Source: an uncultured Duncaniella sp. (GTDB lineage Bacteria; Bacteroidota; Bacteroidia; Bacteroidales; Muribaculaceae). Taken from it: 48,300 nucleotides of DNA. Shown piece after piece: positions 8,127 through 17,478 of the stretch; positions within the stretch are counted from its first letter, which is position 1; each line of letters begins with the position of its first letter. The DNA lies in the NCBI GenBank assembly GCA_910576785.1, contig CAJTJG010000022.1, positions 1 through 48,300 of the forward strand, written 5' to 3'. Position numbers and translations under genes: made by a program. The notes under the pieces were generated by a model. The model ran no database searches, was not told where the DNA came from, and saw only the letters and a program-made list of their open reading frames with translations.

Positions 8127-8626
8127 ATGGACTCATCTCACGGCTGTTGATCACAATGGCCATAATGCTTGCTTCCGGACTCTACATGCATGCGGACACG
8201 CCCTCCAAGCGCGACCGTGACGCCTGGATGAAAGAGATCACGAATGTCAAGAATGAATACATCGCAAAAAAACTCGACCTCACCGACGACCAGAAGGCCA
8301 AATTCATCCCACTCTACAATGAAATGGAGAAAGAGGTGCGCAAGACCGCCGAAGACACCCGGCGCATGGCCCGCGAAGTAAAGAAAAAAGGTGATGCCGC
8401 CACCGACCTCGAATATGAAAAAGCATCCGAGGCCCTCTTCGAGTGCAAAGGCAGGGAATGCGCCATTGAGAAGAAATATCTTGCCATGTTCAAGAAAATA
8501 CTCACCCCGCGTCAGCTGTTCAAATTAAAGGACGCCGAACATGACTTCACAAGAAAGCTCATGAAGGAACACCGTTCGCACAAACGTGACAAGAACAAGA
8601 AGGACAACAAAAGCAAGGCTCGATAG
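8123..8626 (+). CDS. Spy/CpxP-like periplasmic protein
   Basis: This 167-residue protein starts with a signal peptide (about 1-24, ending near YMHA). The mature part is helical and highly charged. Its segment KLDLTDDQKAKFIPLYNEME followed by EKKYLAMFKKILTPRQLFKL is the LTxxQ-type pair of motifs of Spy/CpxP family periplasmic chaperones and stress sensors. The C-terminus is Lys-rich. In this operon it probably works in the envelope stress response directed by the ECF sigma factor, either as a target or as a sensor; that is inference. A strong terminator follows at 8666. Confidence 0.82.
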   Translation: MNGLISRLLITMAIMLASGLYMHADTPSKRDRDAWMKEITNVKNEYIAKKLDLTDDQKAKFIPLYNEMEKEVRKTAEDTRRMAREVKKKGDAATDLEYEKASEALFECKGRECAIEKKYLAMFKKILTPRQLFKLKDAEHDFTRKLMKEHRSHKRDKNKKDNKSKAR

Positions 8627-8665
8627 GACGGCATTCAACACACCATACTTTTCAATTGTTATCAG

Positions 8666-8697
8666 AAGGGGGCTTTGTCGCCCCCTTTCACGTTTTT
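8666..8697 (+). terminator. Intrinsic terminator after the ECF sigma operon
   Basis: An 8-bp GC-rich stem (8666-8673 with 8680-8687, aagggggc/gccccctt) has a 6-nt loop and a downstream run of six T at 8693-8698. It argues against any start of the next gene before 8698. Confidence 0.85.
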
Positions 8698-8716
8698 TCA
8701 TATCAAACCTATTATT

Positions 8717-11700
8717 ATGAGCAGGATGTACATTATAGGAGTACTGATGTCCCTGATATTTGCAGGCCGGTCCACGGCGCAGGATATCACTCCGCCTGAT
8801 TTCGCCTATCCGAAGACTGTGAGCAAGACATCGCTCGCATCGCTCAACACAGCTATCAGCCGCGACGACAGTCAGCAGATACTGAGGTCACTCATCGACT
8901 ACACTCTCGCCTGTCAGGCCATTGGAAACGAGGAAATGCCGGCAGCTTTGTCACGCATCGACTCCGTAAGACGCGTATGTGGAAAGAATATAGCCGTGCG
9001 GTCGCTCGCCGACCTCTTTGAGGCGCAGATATATTCCAATATCTACACCTCCCGCATGTACATGTACGACAAACGCAAACTCCCCTTCCAGCCCATGCCG
9101 ACCGACTATACCGAATGGTCCGGCACACAGTTCCGCTCAGTCATCTCGGCATTGCTTGACAGCTCCGTGGCCGACCGGAAGCATCTTAATGGGATCAGCC
9201 TCGACAAATTTACCAAAGTCATATCCCAGACAGCCGAGACAAGGGTTTACTTCCCCTCGCTCTATGATTTTATCGCCACCAAGGCCGCTGAGATAATGAA
9301 GTCCTGGGGTAACACCTTTATGTATACATCGTTGACCGGAGACAGTTCCACCCGTGAAAAGATATTGCAACTTTACGATTCGCAGATCTCAGCAGTGAAT
9401 CCGTGCTCCGCACCTTCGGTGAGAGCGCGGTTGGACAGACTCGCATTCGAGATGGACTCGGCGCCCGACATGGATCCGGAAAGCGTAGCGGAAGCATACA
9501 TGAAGCTCTATACATCCATGTGCGGTTCCGACGGTATTCCGGCAAATGAATATGCCGGAGATGTGCTCATAGCCACGCCACGGGCATCCGGATCAGCGAA
9601 AAAACTCTTCCGGTATGCCGAGACATTCCTGCAGGCATACCCTAAGGCCTCACGCAGCAACTGCATCAGCAACATGATCGCCGAAATGTCACGCAAAAGT
9701 GTCGAGATATCCTGCCCCACAGTCTATGGTCCCGGCATGGAGATGACCTTTGACGTCACGCTCAGAAATGCATCCAAGGCGAGCATAAAGATATACAATG
9801 TCTCCAACTCACCCGTCCACCAGTCAAACTACATGGTAAAGCGCGGACAGAAACTCCCCGCCGCTCCGGTGGCCGTGCTCCCGGTAGAGACATCTGCCGA
9901 CGCATATCCGTATGAGAACACCGTCAGCGTATCATATTCCTTCCCGGCCAAGGGGAACTACATCGCCGTTCCGGTGATCGAAGGAGTCAAGTCTGACAGA
10001 CACAACTACAGCAAGATACACATCACCGGTGTGACGCTCGCCATGTCATCGTTCAACGAAAACCGGCTCTGGGCCGTCAACCCCTCCAACGGTGAACCAC
10101 TGAAATATGTCACACTGCAGCTCACCAACACCCGGCGTGCCACACCCGTCACCAAGGCCATCGGCAAGACCGGAGCGGACGGCTCGTTGAAGATGTCAGA
10201 CGGCTCCGGCACAGTCACCGCCATACTCGGCGCCGACAAATATGCCGCACCGCTCTATGCCTATGACAATGTATACAGCGCCCCGGACAAATGGGTCGGA
10301 ATACCCGATATTTTCACATCGCTCCCCATATATCATCCCGGCGATACAATCGATTGGAGCGCTGTATGCTATGAATACAAAGGAGGACTGAGGAGGGTAT
10401 TGGCAGGCAAGGAGAAGAAAGCCATCCTTTACGATCCATCCGGCGAGGCCATTGACTCAGTAACAGCTCTCACCGACAATTACGGACGCATCCACAGCAG
10501 CTTCACAATACCCTCCTCCGTGCTCACCGGCATGTTCTTCATCTCGATTGACAACCGGTGGTCCGGCACACATGTCAACGTGGCCGACTATAAACTGCCC
10601 ACTTTCGAGGTTGTCATGGACAACGTGGAGCGCGGCATGCCTTCGACAGGAGATGTAACCCTCCACGGCAAAGCCATGACATATTCAGGCATGCCTCTCG
10701 GCGGATGCTCCGCCACACTGGAACTATCCGTCATGCAGCGTCCGCGGTGGTGGGGAGGCGGCAGGAGCATCGACATATACACCGACTCTGTCACCACTCT
10801 GCCCGACGGATCGTTCAGCATCATCGTGCCTGCAAAGGCGCTTGAATCAGTGCCCTTCAAAAATGCGTTCTATTCCGGAACTGTGACGGTTGTTTCATCG
10901 ACAGGCGAGAGCCACACCGCCACACGCTCGTTCTCGAAAGGCACACGCTACATGATACACGCCGACGTAGCCAACGATATCGACATCACTTCCGGGCCAA
11001 AGTCATTCAACGTGCGTGTGACGGACTATATGGATTCGACAGTTAACATACCTGTCAATCTGGACATATCCCGCAAGGATATCAAAGTGATGCAGACAGT
11101 CGTCACAGGCCCTGCATCCGAAATAGATCTGTCAAACCTTTCCCCCGGAGAATACCAACTCTCGTTCAGCCTGGCCGATCCTGCGTTGGCCGACAGTCTC
11201 AGATGCCAGACCGTCATGTACAATCCCCAGGCCAAGGAATCCCCCGTGCCCGACAGACTGCTGTGGAGTCCATACCAGTCAATGGAGACCGATGGCAAAT
11301 GGCTGTTCGCTGTCAATGCCGATACCCATCTCAATGTCACGATATGGGCCGACGGCAAGATCATTTCACAGAAATGGCATAAAGCAGAGGCCGGCATGAA
11401 TAGGCTTGATGTAAGTCTGCCCGTTGGGGTGGCCAAGGGCACGATGACAGTGATGTGCGCAGCCAACTATACCATGGCGGAGACCTCCGTCAATCTCACC
11501 CACAAGGATAGCGGCGACGGTATCGAGATCACCACCGAATCGTTCCGCGACCGCATGGTCCCGGGAGAGACCGAGACATGGAAATTCAAGATCGTAGACA
11601 AAAAAGGACTCGGACGTGAAGCTGCGGTGATAGCAGGTATGTACAACACCGCTCTCGACGCCATAGCGCCATCCGAATGGGAATTCGTCCCGCTGCGCGG

Positions 11701-14275
11701 CTACACACCCCCGCTCTCATGGAACTATCCGGACATCAACTCGCGCGTAAGCGAGTGGATCAGTCAGGACGTGAAATATCTGGATTGTCCTCAGGCTGCC
11801 ACAGCCGAGTTCAATACATATGGCATACGCACCGGCATGCCGGGCGGAGGAATGTTCACCACAATGTACCGCAAGAACGCCCGGTCCGCCCAGCTCATGT
11901 CTGTAACGGAGCATTCTGAGGAAGTGGTGGTAGAGGAGATGGCCGCGGCCATGGATTCCGATGGATCCACCGCCGACACGGGCGGTGTACGCATACGCGG
12001 TGGCAATGCCGGTGCAGCGGAGACCGAAGATGACGCAACTGCTGAGAATCAGGACTCCCGATTTGAATACCGCGACAGTGAGACACCCCTCGCGTTCTTC
12101 CGTCCGATGCTCGTCACCGACAGCGACGGTGGGCTCGTGCTTCAATTCACTGTACCCAACGCCAATGCCCGATGGAAATTCCAGGCCATAGCCTTCACAG
12201 AGTCACTCCTCACTGCACGTCTGTCATCTGCCGCTGTATCGTCGAAACCTGTCATGGTGCAACCGAATCTTCCGCGCTACCTACGCTCAGGAGACTCTGC
12301 CACACTCCTCGCCTCTGTCATGAACAATAGCGATGACACTTCCGTCATATCAACCACAATAGAACTGTTCAACCCGTCCGATGACAGGATTATAGACAGC
12401 GTCATGCTGACCGACACCATCGAGCCTCATGCCAATGCTACCATATCCATCCGAGCGAAGATCGACAATGATCTCCCTCTCATTGGCTACCGTATCCGAT
12501 CGTCCGCCTCCGGCCACTCCGACGGCGAACAGACTCTTATCCCCATACTCCCTGCCGTTAGCCCCGTCATAGAGACCAAACCGTTCTATATGGCTCCCGG
12601 ACAGGACAGCATCACGGTCGGCCTCCCCGATGCACCATCCGATGCCGAGCTGTCATTGCAATTCTGTGAGAATCCTGCATGGTACATCGCCACGGCTCTC
12701 CCCGGATTGATCGACAAGGAAGCCTCCACTGCACCCCAGGCAGCGCTCTCGCTTTTCTCCGCATCTGTGGCAGATGGTCTCCTCAAAGAATATCCCGCCA
12801 TAGCTGAAGCCATAAGGGAGTGGAGCGCGGGCGACAAATCAGCCGAGACACTCAAGTCTATGCTGAGCCGCAATCAGGACCTTAAGATAATACTCCTGAG
12901 TGCCACCCCATGGATGCCCACCGCCGGCAATGACACGGAGAGAATGTCAAGGCTCGCATTGCTGTTCGACGGTTCCACCGTAGCCAACTCCATCAGAACC
13001 AATATCGACATGCTCCGCACCCTCAATTGCGGGCAAGGTGGATGGAGCTGGTGCAAGCAATACGGACATCCCTCATCATGGGCCACACGCAAAGTGCTCA
13101 CACTCATGGGTCGACTGTGCGAGATGGGTTATCTCCCTGACGATGCAGAGCTGCGCGGCATGATCGTATCGGCTCTGCAGTGGGACAACACCGAAGCTTC
13201 CAAACAATATCTACGCAACCCGGAGTCGGACTTTACATCCTACGTCCGTCTCCACGACATGTTCCGTCAACTCAAATCCAATCCGGCGCTCGACAGCAGG
13301 ATAGTCAACTCCACCGTCAGCAGGATTGTCAAGAACTGGAAGAAAAGCACCCTGCCGACCAAAGCAATTCAGGCCGTGGTGCTCTACCGGAACTCCTACC
13401 CCACTCTCGCCAGGACCATCCTCGGTTCGATACGCGAGTTTGCCAAATCCGATGCCGCCAAAGGCATGTGGTTCCCGTCGCTCGACGACACATGGTATGA
13501 CGGACTCGACAAAGTAGGCATCACAGCCGAGATTCTCCGCTCATTCCAGCTCATAGAGCCCGGATGCAAAGATATCGAGATGCTCGCCCAATGGCTTATT
13601 CTCCAGAAAGGCTCGCAGAACTGGGGATCAGGAGAGATCGCCTCCTCTGCGATATCAGCCATTCTCCACTCCGGTACAAAATGGTTTGTACCCGTTCATG
13701 GAGCCGAGGTAAGCGTGAACGGCGATAAACTCACCGTCCCGGCAAGCAGCAAATATACCGGAGAGTTCACCATGCAGCTTCCGGAGGGATCAGCATCCCG
13801 CGACATGACCATCGCCCGAACCTCCGCAACCCCGGCCTGGGGTGCGACCTTTGCCAGATACAACGCAAACATGAGTGAGATCACCGCATCCTCCTGTCCG
13901 GAACTTTCCATAACCAAGGAACTCTCCTCGCAGCAGCTACACCTCGGCGAGAAGATATCCGTGATACTTACCCTCAAGGTCAACGCCGATATGGACTATG
14001 TATGTATCCACGACGAGAGAGCAGCATGTCTTGAACCGGTGGACCAGCTATCGGGACATCTGTATTCCGAAGGCCTTGCTTTCTACCGCGAGAACCGCAC
14101 CTCCGAGACGCGCATTTTCATAAACCATCTTCCAAAAGGCACATATATCCTCACCTACGACATGTGGGTCAACAACGCCGGCACATACTCCTCGGGCATA
14201 GCCACCATACAGAGCCAGTATGCACCGCAATTCACCGCCCACTCCTCCGGCAGCACGCTGGACGTGACCGAATAG
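8717..14275 (+). CDS. Alpha-2-macroglobulin family protein (about 1,852 aa)
   Basis: This is a very large exported protein. A signal peptide (MSRMYIIGVLMSLIFAGRSTA) is followed by macroglobulin-type beta domains: an MG2-like part near residues 520-640 (IPDIFTSLPIYHPGDTIDW) and the alpha-2-macroglobulin core near 1120-1180 (FFRPMLVTDSDGGLVLQFTV, then WKFQAIAFT). A helical toroid follows, with GGWSWCKQYGHPSSW near 1440. The thioester motif CxEQ is absent, as in many Bacteroidetes members, so covalent trapping of proteases is not expected. An acidic Gly/Ala-rich insert near 1075-1105 carries VRIRGGN, reminiscent of a TonB plug signature. The start is ATG 8717, because the upstream ATG at 8675 lies inside the terminator. 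The role is unknown; protease inhibition is only a family guess. Confidence 0.87.
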   Translation: MSRMYIIGVLMSLIFAGRSTAQDITPPDFAYPKTVSKTSLASLNTAISRDDSQQILRSLIDYTLACQAIGNEEMPAALSRIDSVRRVCGKNIAVRSLADLFEAQIYSNIYTSRMYMYDKRKLPFQPMPTDYTEWSGTQFRSVISALLDSSVADRKHLNGISLDKFTKVISQTAETRVYFPSLYDFIATKAAEIMKSWGNTFMYTSLTGDSSTREKILQLYDSQISAVNPCSAPSVRARLDRLAFEMDSAPDMDPESVAEAYMKLYTSMCGSDGIPANEYAGDVLIATPRASGSAKKLFRYAETFLQAYPKASRSNCISNMIAEMSRKSVEISCPTVYGPGMEMTFDVTLRNASKASIKIYNVSNSPVHQSNYMVKRGQKLPAAPVAVLPVETSADAYPYENTVSVSYSFPAKGNYIAVPVIEGVKSDRHNYSKIHITGVTLAMSSFNENRLWAVNPSNGEPLKYVTLQLTNTRRATPVTKAIGKTGADGSLKMSDGSGTVTAILGADKYAAPLYAYDNVYSAPDKWVGIPDIFTSLPIYHPGDTIDWSAVCYEYKGGLRRVLAGKEKKAILYDPSGEAIDSVTALTDNYGRIHSSFTIPSSVLTGMFFISIDNRWSGTHVNVADYKLPTFEVVMDNVERGMPSTGDVTLHGKAMTYSGMPLGGCSATLELSVMQRPRWWGGGRSIDIYTDSVTTLPDGSFSIIVPAKALESVPFKNAFYSGTVTVVSSTGESHTATRSFSKGTRYMIHADVANDIDITSGPKSFNVRVTDYMDSTVNIPVNLDISRKDIKVMQTVVTGPASEIDLSNLSPGEYQLSFSLADPALADSLRCQTVMYNPQAKESPVPDRLLWSPYQSMETDGKWLFAVNADTHLNVTIWADGKIISQKWHKAEAGMNRLDVSLPVGVAKGTMTVMCAANYTMAETSVNLTHKDSGDGIEITTESFRDRMVPGETETWKFKIVDKKGLGREAAVIAGMYNTALDAIAPSEWEFVPLRGYTPPLSWNYPDINSRVSEWISQDVKYLDCPQAATAEFNTYGIRTGMPGGGMFTTMYRKNARSAQLMSVTEHSEEVVVEEMAAAMDSDGSTADTGGVRIRGGNAGAAETEDDATAENQDSRFEYRDSETPLAFFRPMLVTDSDGGLVLQFTVPNANARWKFQAIAFTESLLTARLSSAAVSSKPVMVQPNLPRYLRSGDSATLLASVMNNSDDTSVISTTIELFNPSDDRIIDSVMLTDTIEPHANATISIRAKIDNDLPLIGYRIRSSASGHSDGEQTLIPILPAVSPVIETKPFYMAPGQDSITVGLPDAPSDAELSLQFCENPAWYIATALPGLIDKEASTAPQAALSLFSASVADGLLKEYPAIAEAIREWSAGDKSAETLKSMLSRNQDLKIILLSATPWMPTAGNDTERMSRLALLFDGSTVANSIRTNIDMLRTLNCGQGGWSWCKQYGHPSSWATRKVLTLMGRLCEMGYLPDDAELRGMIVSALQWDNTEASKQYLRNPESDFTSYVRLHDMFRQLKSNPALDSRIVNSTVSRIVKNWKKSTLPTKAIQAVVLYRNSYPTLARTILGSIREFAKSDAAKGMWFPSLDDTWYDGLDKVGITAEILRSFQLIEPGCKDIEMLAQWLILQKGSQNWGSGEIASSAISAILHSGTKWFVPVHGAEVSVNGDKLTVPASSKYTGEFTMQLPEGSASRDMTIARTSATPAWGATFARYNANMSEITASSCPELSITKELSSQQLHLGEKISVILTLKVNADMDYVCIHDERAACLEPVDQLSGHLYSEGLAFYRENRTSETRIFINHLPKGTYILTYDMWVNNAGTYSSGIATIQSQYAPQFTAHSSGSTLDVTE

Positions 14276-14288
14276 CCCGGAACGTAGC

Positions 14289-14362
14289 ATAGATACACGA
14301 AGGTCAAAAATGACGCATAATTGACAATTATGATCCGTCATTTTTGACCTTCGTGTATCTAT
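14289..14362. terminator. 27-bp perfect hairpin between convergent genes
   Basis: Arms 14289-14315 and 14336-14362 are perfect complements over 27 bp. The 20-nt interior itself forms a 7-bp stem (cataatt/aattatg) with loop gac. It lies between the convergent macroglobulin and ptuB genes and can end transcription from both sides (tcattttt/tgttttag on the plus strand). Confidence 0.8.
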
Positions 14363-14370
14363 TGTTTTAG

Positions 14371-15219
14371 TCAAACAAATTTAGATGAGTCATCAAAATA
14401 TTTATATTCCGACAGCAAATTCCAATACCAATTATTATTGGCAAATAGGAATAACAGCTGCAACGTCGCATCATCCTCACCATCATCAAGCATATCACCA
14501 AGCACCTCATATATTAACACCTGACGGTCACAATCTGCTATATCCATTTTTTTCGAGGAAACTTTGCACCATATGCGCCTGATTATCCTGAGGACATTGT
14601 TATTCAATCCAAGCACCTCCACAGTCGGTCTCGAAGTATTCTTCTCTTTTGTCCAGTGCACAAATCCATTTTTCCCGTACTTCACTTCATTGTTGACATC
14701 CGGCATCAATGGCAGTGGCATGACAAACTCATGAACACGTTTGTTATTACAACTATGCGATGTATTGGACCCAAGATGGCAATGTCCGGCACACGACATA
14801 AGCATATTCTCATAAGCCACCGAATGGGGATATGGTGGCGGAGGTGTCTGATCGCCAACAAACTCAGCCGTTTGGATCATATCAGACGTATCCAATAACG
14901 ATCCATGACCCAGATACTGATCGTAATCATTTGCATCTCTCGGATGATTGACAATCACATGTTCTATTGACCGTTCCTCAGGAGGTAGTCCGTCAATTTG
15001 ACGCATGCAATAACAACAGCGTCCGTGCTGCTCATCCAATAAAATCTGAACCAGCATCTGTCTGGTCTTGATCCTTCCATCCGGAAGGAAGTCCGCTGAT
15101 ATATATTTATATAGATCCAGCTCATATACGCCACCATGCCTCTCACGGTGACGCTGTAGGAAACCGTCTATCAGAGCATGAGCCTCCTCATGTCTGTTTT
15201 TAGCTATGTACTCCATCAC
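14371..15219 (-). CDS. ptuB: PtuB-like HNH endonuclease of a Septu-type defence system
   Basis: This 282-residue protein carries an HNH nuclease with a zinc knuckle. C68 and C71 (GRCCYCMRQI) come first, then the catalytic SIEHVIV (E86, H87), N138 in YENML, and C143/C147 with CNNKR (C157-R161) completing the second half. The family cleaves nucleic acid when unleashed by its partner ATPase. It overlaps the ATPase gene by 4 nt (15216-15219), the tight PtuA-PtuB arrangement of Septu antiphage systems. No reverse transcriptase is nearby, so it is not part of a retron. The C-terminal half (about 170-282) is helical and may contact PtuA. The Septu label is a family-level inference from domains and gene order. 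Confidence 0.75.
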   Translation of the reverse strand: MMEYIAKNRHEEAHALIDGFLQRHRERHGGVYELDLYKYISADFLPDGRIKTRQMLVQILLDEQHGRCCYCMRQIDGLPPEERSIEHVIVNHPRDANDYDQYLGHGSLLDTSDMIQTAEFVGDQTPPPPYPHSVAYENMLMSCAGHCHLGSNTSHSCNNKRVHEFVMPLPLMPDVNNEVKYGKNGFVHWTKEKNTSRPTVEVLGLNNNVLRIIRRIWCKVSSKKMDIADCDRQVLIYEVLGDMLDDGEDDATLQLLFLFANNNWYWNLLSEYKYFDDSSKFV

Positions 15220-16517
15220 TCCACAAGCCGCTTGAGAAATTCACTTCCATCTCCAACATGACGTCTGATCGTTTCCTCCAGCTGTTTCATCCGCTTTCTG
15301 TCGTTCAGTTGCCGCCAATACCGGTATGCCCCAACCAGATTCTGGAGATAGGAATCACGCTCGGGTGTATCCATGACACCATGCAGGACCGAAATATAAT
15401 CCATGCCATAAATATCCTTAACCTGAGTGTAGACAGCCTTCCCATTATCCGAGGATATACTGTAAAGGATATTCTCGGGATCCTGTTTGTAATCTGCAAT
15501 CACCAGTGGAGAATGAGTGGATATAATAAACTGTGTATTCTTGAATGAACGCCTGAATCTCTGTATAATCTCCTGGGCCAGCGATGGATGCAGATGCAAT
15601 TCGACTTCATCTATAAAGACTATTGCATATGGGTCACAACTCTTTTGAAGCAGATATCCTCTATGGGATATGTCAAGCACCATGGACAATATACGCTTAT
15701 ATCCCTGTGGGAGCATATCGAACGGTATTCTCCTGCCGTCCCGGTACTTCACCACCAGCACATCTTCCTTACCTCGGGCCTCTACATCAAGACCCTCGAT
15801 GGAGAACTCTGGATTATTCTGATCAACTTCACTGATTGGATCTGTAAAACTCACAATTGCGTGCTCTATGGCCTCACAGTATTCCTTTTGGCCATCTTTA
15901 TTACCGAAACGGAGATTTTTCCAGTTCATCACGTAATATTGCTTCCAGAGCTCCGTGCAGTTCCGATCATCATCCCATTTATAGTAAGCCGTATTCTGTG
16001 GCAACGGATTACCGGACCCTAATTTGGCCTGTATGTTTTTACCCATAGTTGAAAGAATATGGGGATAGGAGTCAGAGAAGAATGCGAACACCGGTATCCG
16101 GCCCGTATCCAGAACCCGTCCCCAGAACTTCATACAAGAGGCCACATACGATTCATCGATACTTTTGTCTGCCGACATCTTCCTCAACTCCCATTTCAAC
16201 GGCTCCTCATCATAAAGGGCCATATCCACTTCAATCGCTATTGGATACCTATAATCTCCGTTTATATAAGAAGGATCAGTAGGAAGAAAGCTCTTTACCT
16301 TCTGATCGCTGCTCGCAACAAAGTCATACTGAGGAGCATCCTTCTTTTTTGAAAAGATAAAACTTAGAGATTGCTTTATAGCATTGATCATGTTGGTCTT
16401 ACCGGTTCCGTTTTTACCGATGATCACCGTAGTCTTATGACCTAAATCCAGAGTGATATCAGCATAATTACGAAAGTTCGTAAGGTGTACAGTCCCTATA
16501 TACATCTTATCATTCAT
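15216..16517 (-). CDS. ptuA: PtuA-like AAA/ABC-type ATPase of a Septu-type defence system
   Basis: This 433-residue ATPase of the RecF/SMC-like AAA_15/AAA_21 class starts with HLTNFRNYADITLDLG. It has a Walker A GKNGTGKT (34-41), an ABC-like signature LPQGYKRIL (269-277), Walker B VFIDEVELHLHP (300-311, E304 catalytic) and an H-loop STHSP (333-337). In Septu, PtuA oligomers hold PtuB inactive at normal ATP levels and release it on infection. The gene has its own promoter (16565-16596) and is translated before ptuB. OLD-family TOPRIM sequences are absent, which separates it from OLD nucleases. The pair lies between housekeeping genes, as expected for a small defence insertion. Confidence 0.78.
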   Translation of the reverse strand: MNDKMYIGTVHLTNFRNYADITLDLGHKTTVIIGKNGTGKTNMINAIKQSLSFIFSKKKDAPQYDFVASSDQKVKSFLPTDPSYINGDYRYPIAIEVDMALYDEEPLKWELRKMSADKSIDESYVASCMKFWGRVLDTGRIPVFAFFSDSYPHILSTMGKNIQAKLGSGNPLPQNTAYYKWDDDRNCTELWKQYYVMNWKNLRFGNKDGQKEYCEAIEHAIVSFTDPISEVDQNNPEFSIEGLDVEARGKEDVLVVKYRDGRRIPFDMLPQGYKRILSMVLDISHRGYLLQKSCDPYAIVFIDEVELHLHPSLAQEIIQRFRRSFKNTQFIISTHSPLVIADYKQDPENILYSISSDNGKAVYTQVKDIYGMDYISVLHGVMDTPERDSYLQNLVGAYRYWRQLNDRKRMKQLEETIRRHVGDGSEFLKRLVE

Positions 16518-16564
16518 ATAACCGTGATTTTTAGTTGTTATTATAAAGCGATTTTAGCTCCACA

Positions 16565-16596
16565 CAAAATTACAGAGATTTATCTTGATAAACAAA
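16565..16596 (-). promoter_or_regulatory. Promoter of the ptuA-ptuB operon
   Basis: On the minus strand TTTG (16593-16596) and TAATTTTG (16565-16572) are 20 nt apart, matching the Bacteroidetes -33/-7 arrangement. The leader would be about 40 nt. The module is therefore transcribed independently of the gene upstream. Confidence 0.7.
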
Positions 16597-16609
16597 GCAT
16601 CTCGATAAT

Positions 16610-17380
16610 TTATAACGGCTCACTCTCATTCGCCTCGATTATATCGCGGAGTGTTATCTCCGGATGGCGGTAGGAGTACCGGCTTTTTTCGCCATGGTAC
16701 CTTATAGCCGACGACGGGCAGTTGTGATAGCACGCCCCGCATGTGAGACATCGCTCATGCATCTCCGGAGTACCGGCCGGTGTGTAAGTGATATTGTCGA
16801 TCGGGCATACCTCCGAACATATCCGGCAACCGTTGCACAGTGATGCGTCGACATAAAAATTCCTGTAGGCCGAGGGTGAGAGCGGAAACATCCTCAGCCA
16901 TGCCGCGGCGATAAGATCATACAGTGTGGCGCGGCGCACATGTCGGCGCCGACGGCATATATCGTCTGCGATACGGCCCATATGCTCATCCACCCGCTTG
17001 GACGGGAGCGTCCTTACCTGTTTGGCCACATCAAACATAGGGAAATAGTTGTCCACCATGCAGATGCTTGCTATATAGTTCCACTTCGTCATTCCGAGTC
17101 TCCGCATATGCCCGGCTGCGGTGCCCGGAGTGTTGCCGCAAGTAAGAATGGCAAACACATACGGCGCCTCGAGCACTGTTTTCTCCAGAAACTCCGCCAC
17201 CGGCGCCGGAACCCGACCGAAATAGACAGGACATACAAGCCCGATGGCACAGGGATCCGTATACCTGTCGCCTGACTGACAGCCATCAAGTTCACGTCGG
17301 ATACTCAGCAGTCTGTCCGGGTCCAACCGTCGGGCCACCGAGAGAGAATTCCCTGTTGTGGTAAAATACAATATTGTCAT
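16610..17380 (-). CDS. EFR1-type flavodoxin/4Fe-4S ferredoxin protein
   Basis: This 256-residue protein joins a flavodoxin-like FMN domain to a bacterial ferredoxin domain. The flavodoxin part starts TILYFTTTGNSLSVAR (phosphate loop) and contains ILTCGNTPG. The C-terminal part carries two 4Fe-4S motifs: C182, C185, C188, C192 (CNGCRICSEVCP) and C211, C214, C217, C221 (CLTCGACYHNCP). EFR1 proteins are presumed electron-transfer proteins in anaerobes; partners are unknown. The start ATG 17380 is chosen because it begins at the flavodoxin strand, and because the longer frame to 17416 would run into the gdhA terminator hairpin. It lies downstream of gdhA but is separated from it by that terminator. 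Confidence 0.88.
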   Translation of the reverse strand: MTILYFTTTGNSLSVARRLDPDRLLSIRRELDGCQSGDRYTDPCAIGLVCPVYFGRVPAPVAEFLEKTVLEAPYVFAILTCGNTPGTAAGHMRRLGMTKWNYIASICMVDNYFPMFDVAKQVRTLPSKRVDEHMGRIADDICRRRRHVRRATLYDLIAAAWLRMFPLSPSAYRNFYVDASLCNGCRICSEVCPIDNITYTPAGTPEMHERCLTCGACYHNCPSSAIRYHGEKSRYSYRHPEITLRDIIEANESEPL

Positions 17381-17401
17381 CGCACCCGGGATAAATACAA
17401 G

Positions 17402-17439
17402 CGTGTCCCGCGACATCAGTCATACAGCCGCGGGACACG
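17402..17439 (-). terminator. Terminator of gdhA
   Basis: An 11-bp perfect stem (17402-17412 with 17429-17439, cgtgtcccgcg/cgcgggacacg) has a 16-nt loop and lies 40 nt past the gdhA stop. The T-run is on the plus-strand side (tttccttt), so termination on the minus strand is less certain. Confidence 0.6.
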
Positions 17440-17478
17440 TTTCCTTTATTATAAATATTGCTTAGACTCTGCGTTTTA

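Noticed and set aside
13019..13070. Possible thioester site NCGQGGW in the macroglobulin-like protein
   Set aside because: The required CxEQ is not present; the Gln is in the wrong place and the block fits the helical domain of thioester-free members.
14371..16609. Retron of the PtuAB-effector type
   Set aside because: No reverse transcriptase gene lies next to the pair, and the 92-bp upstream gap is taken up by a promoter, too short for an msr-msd.
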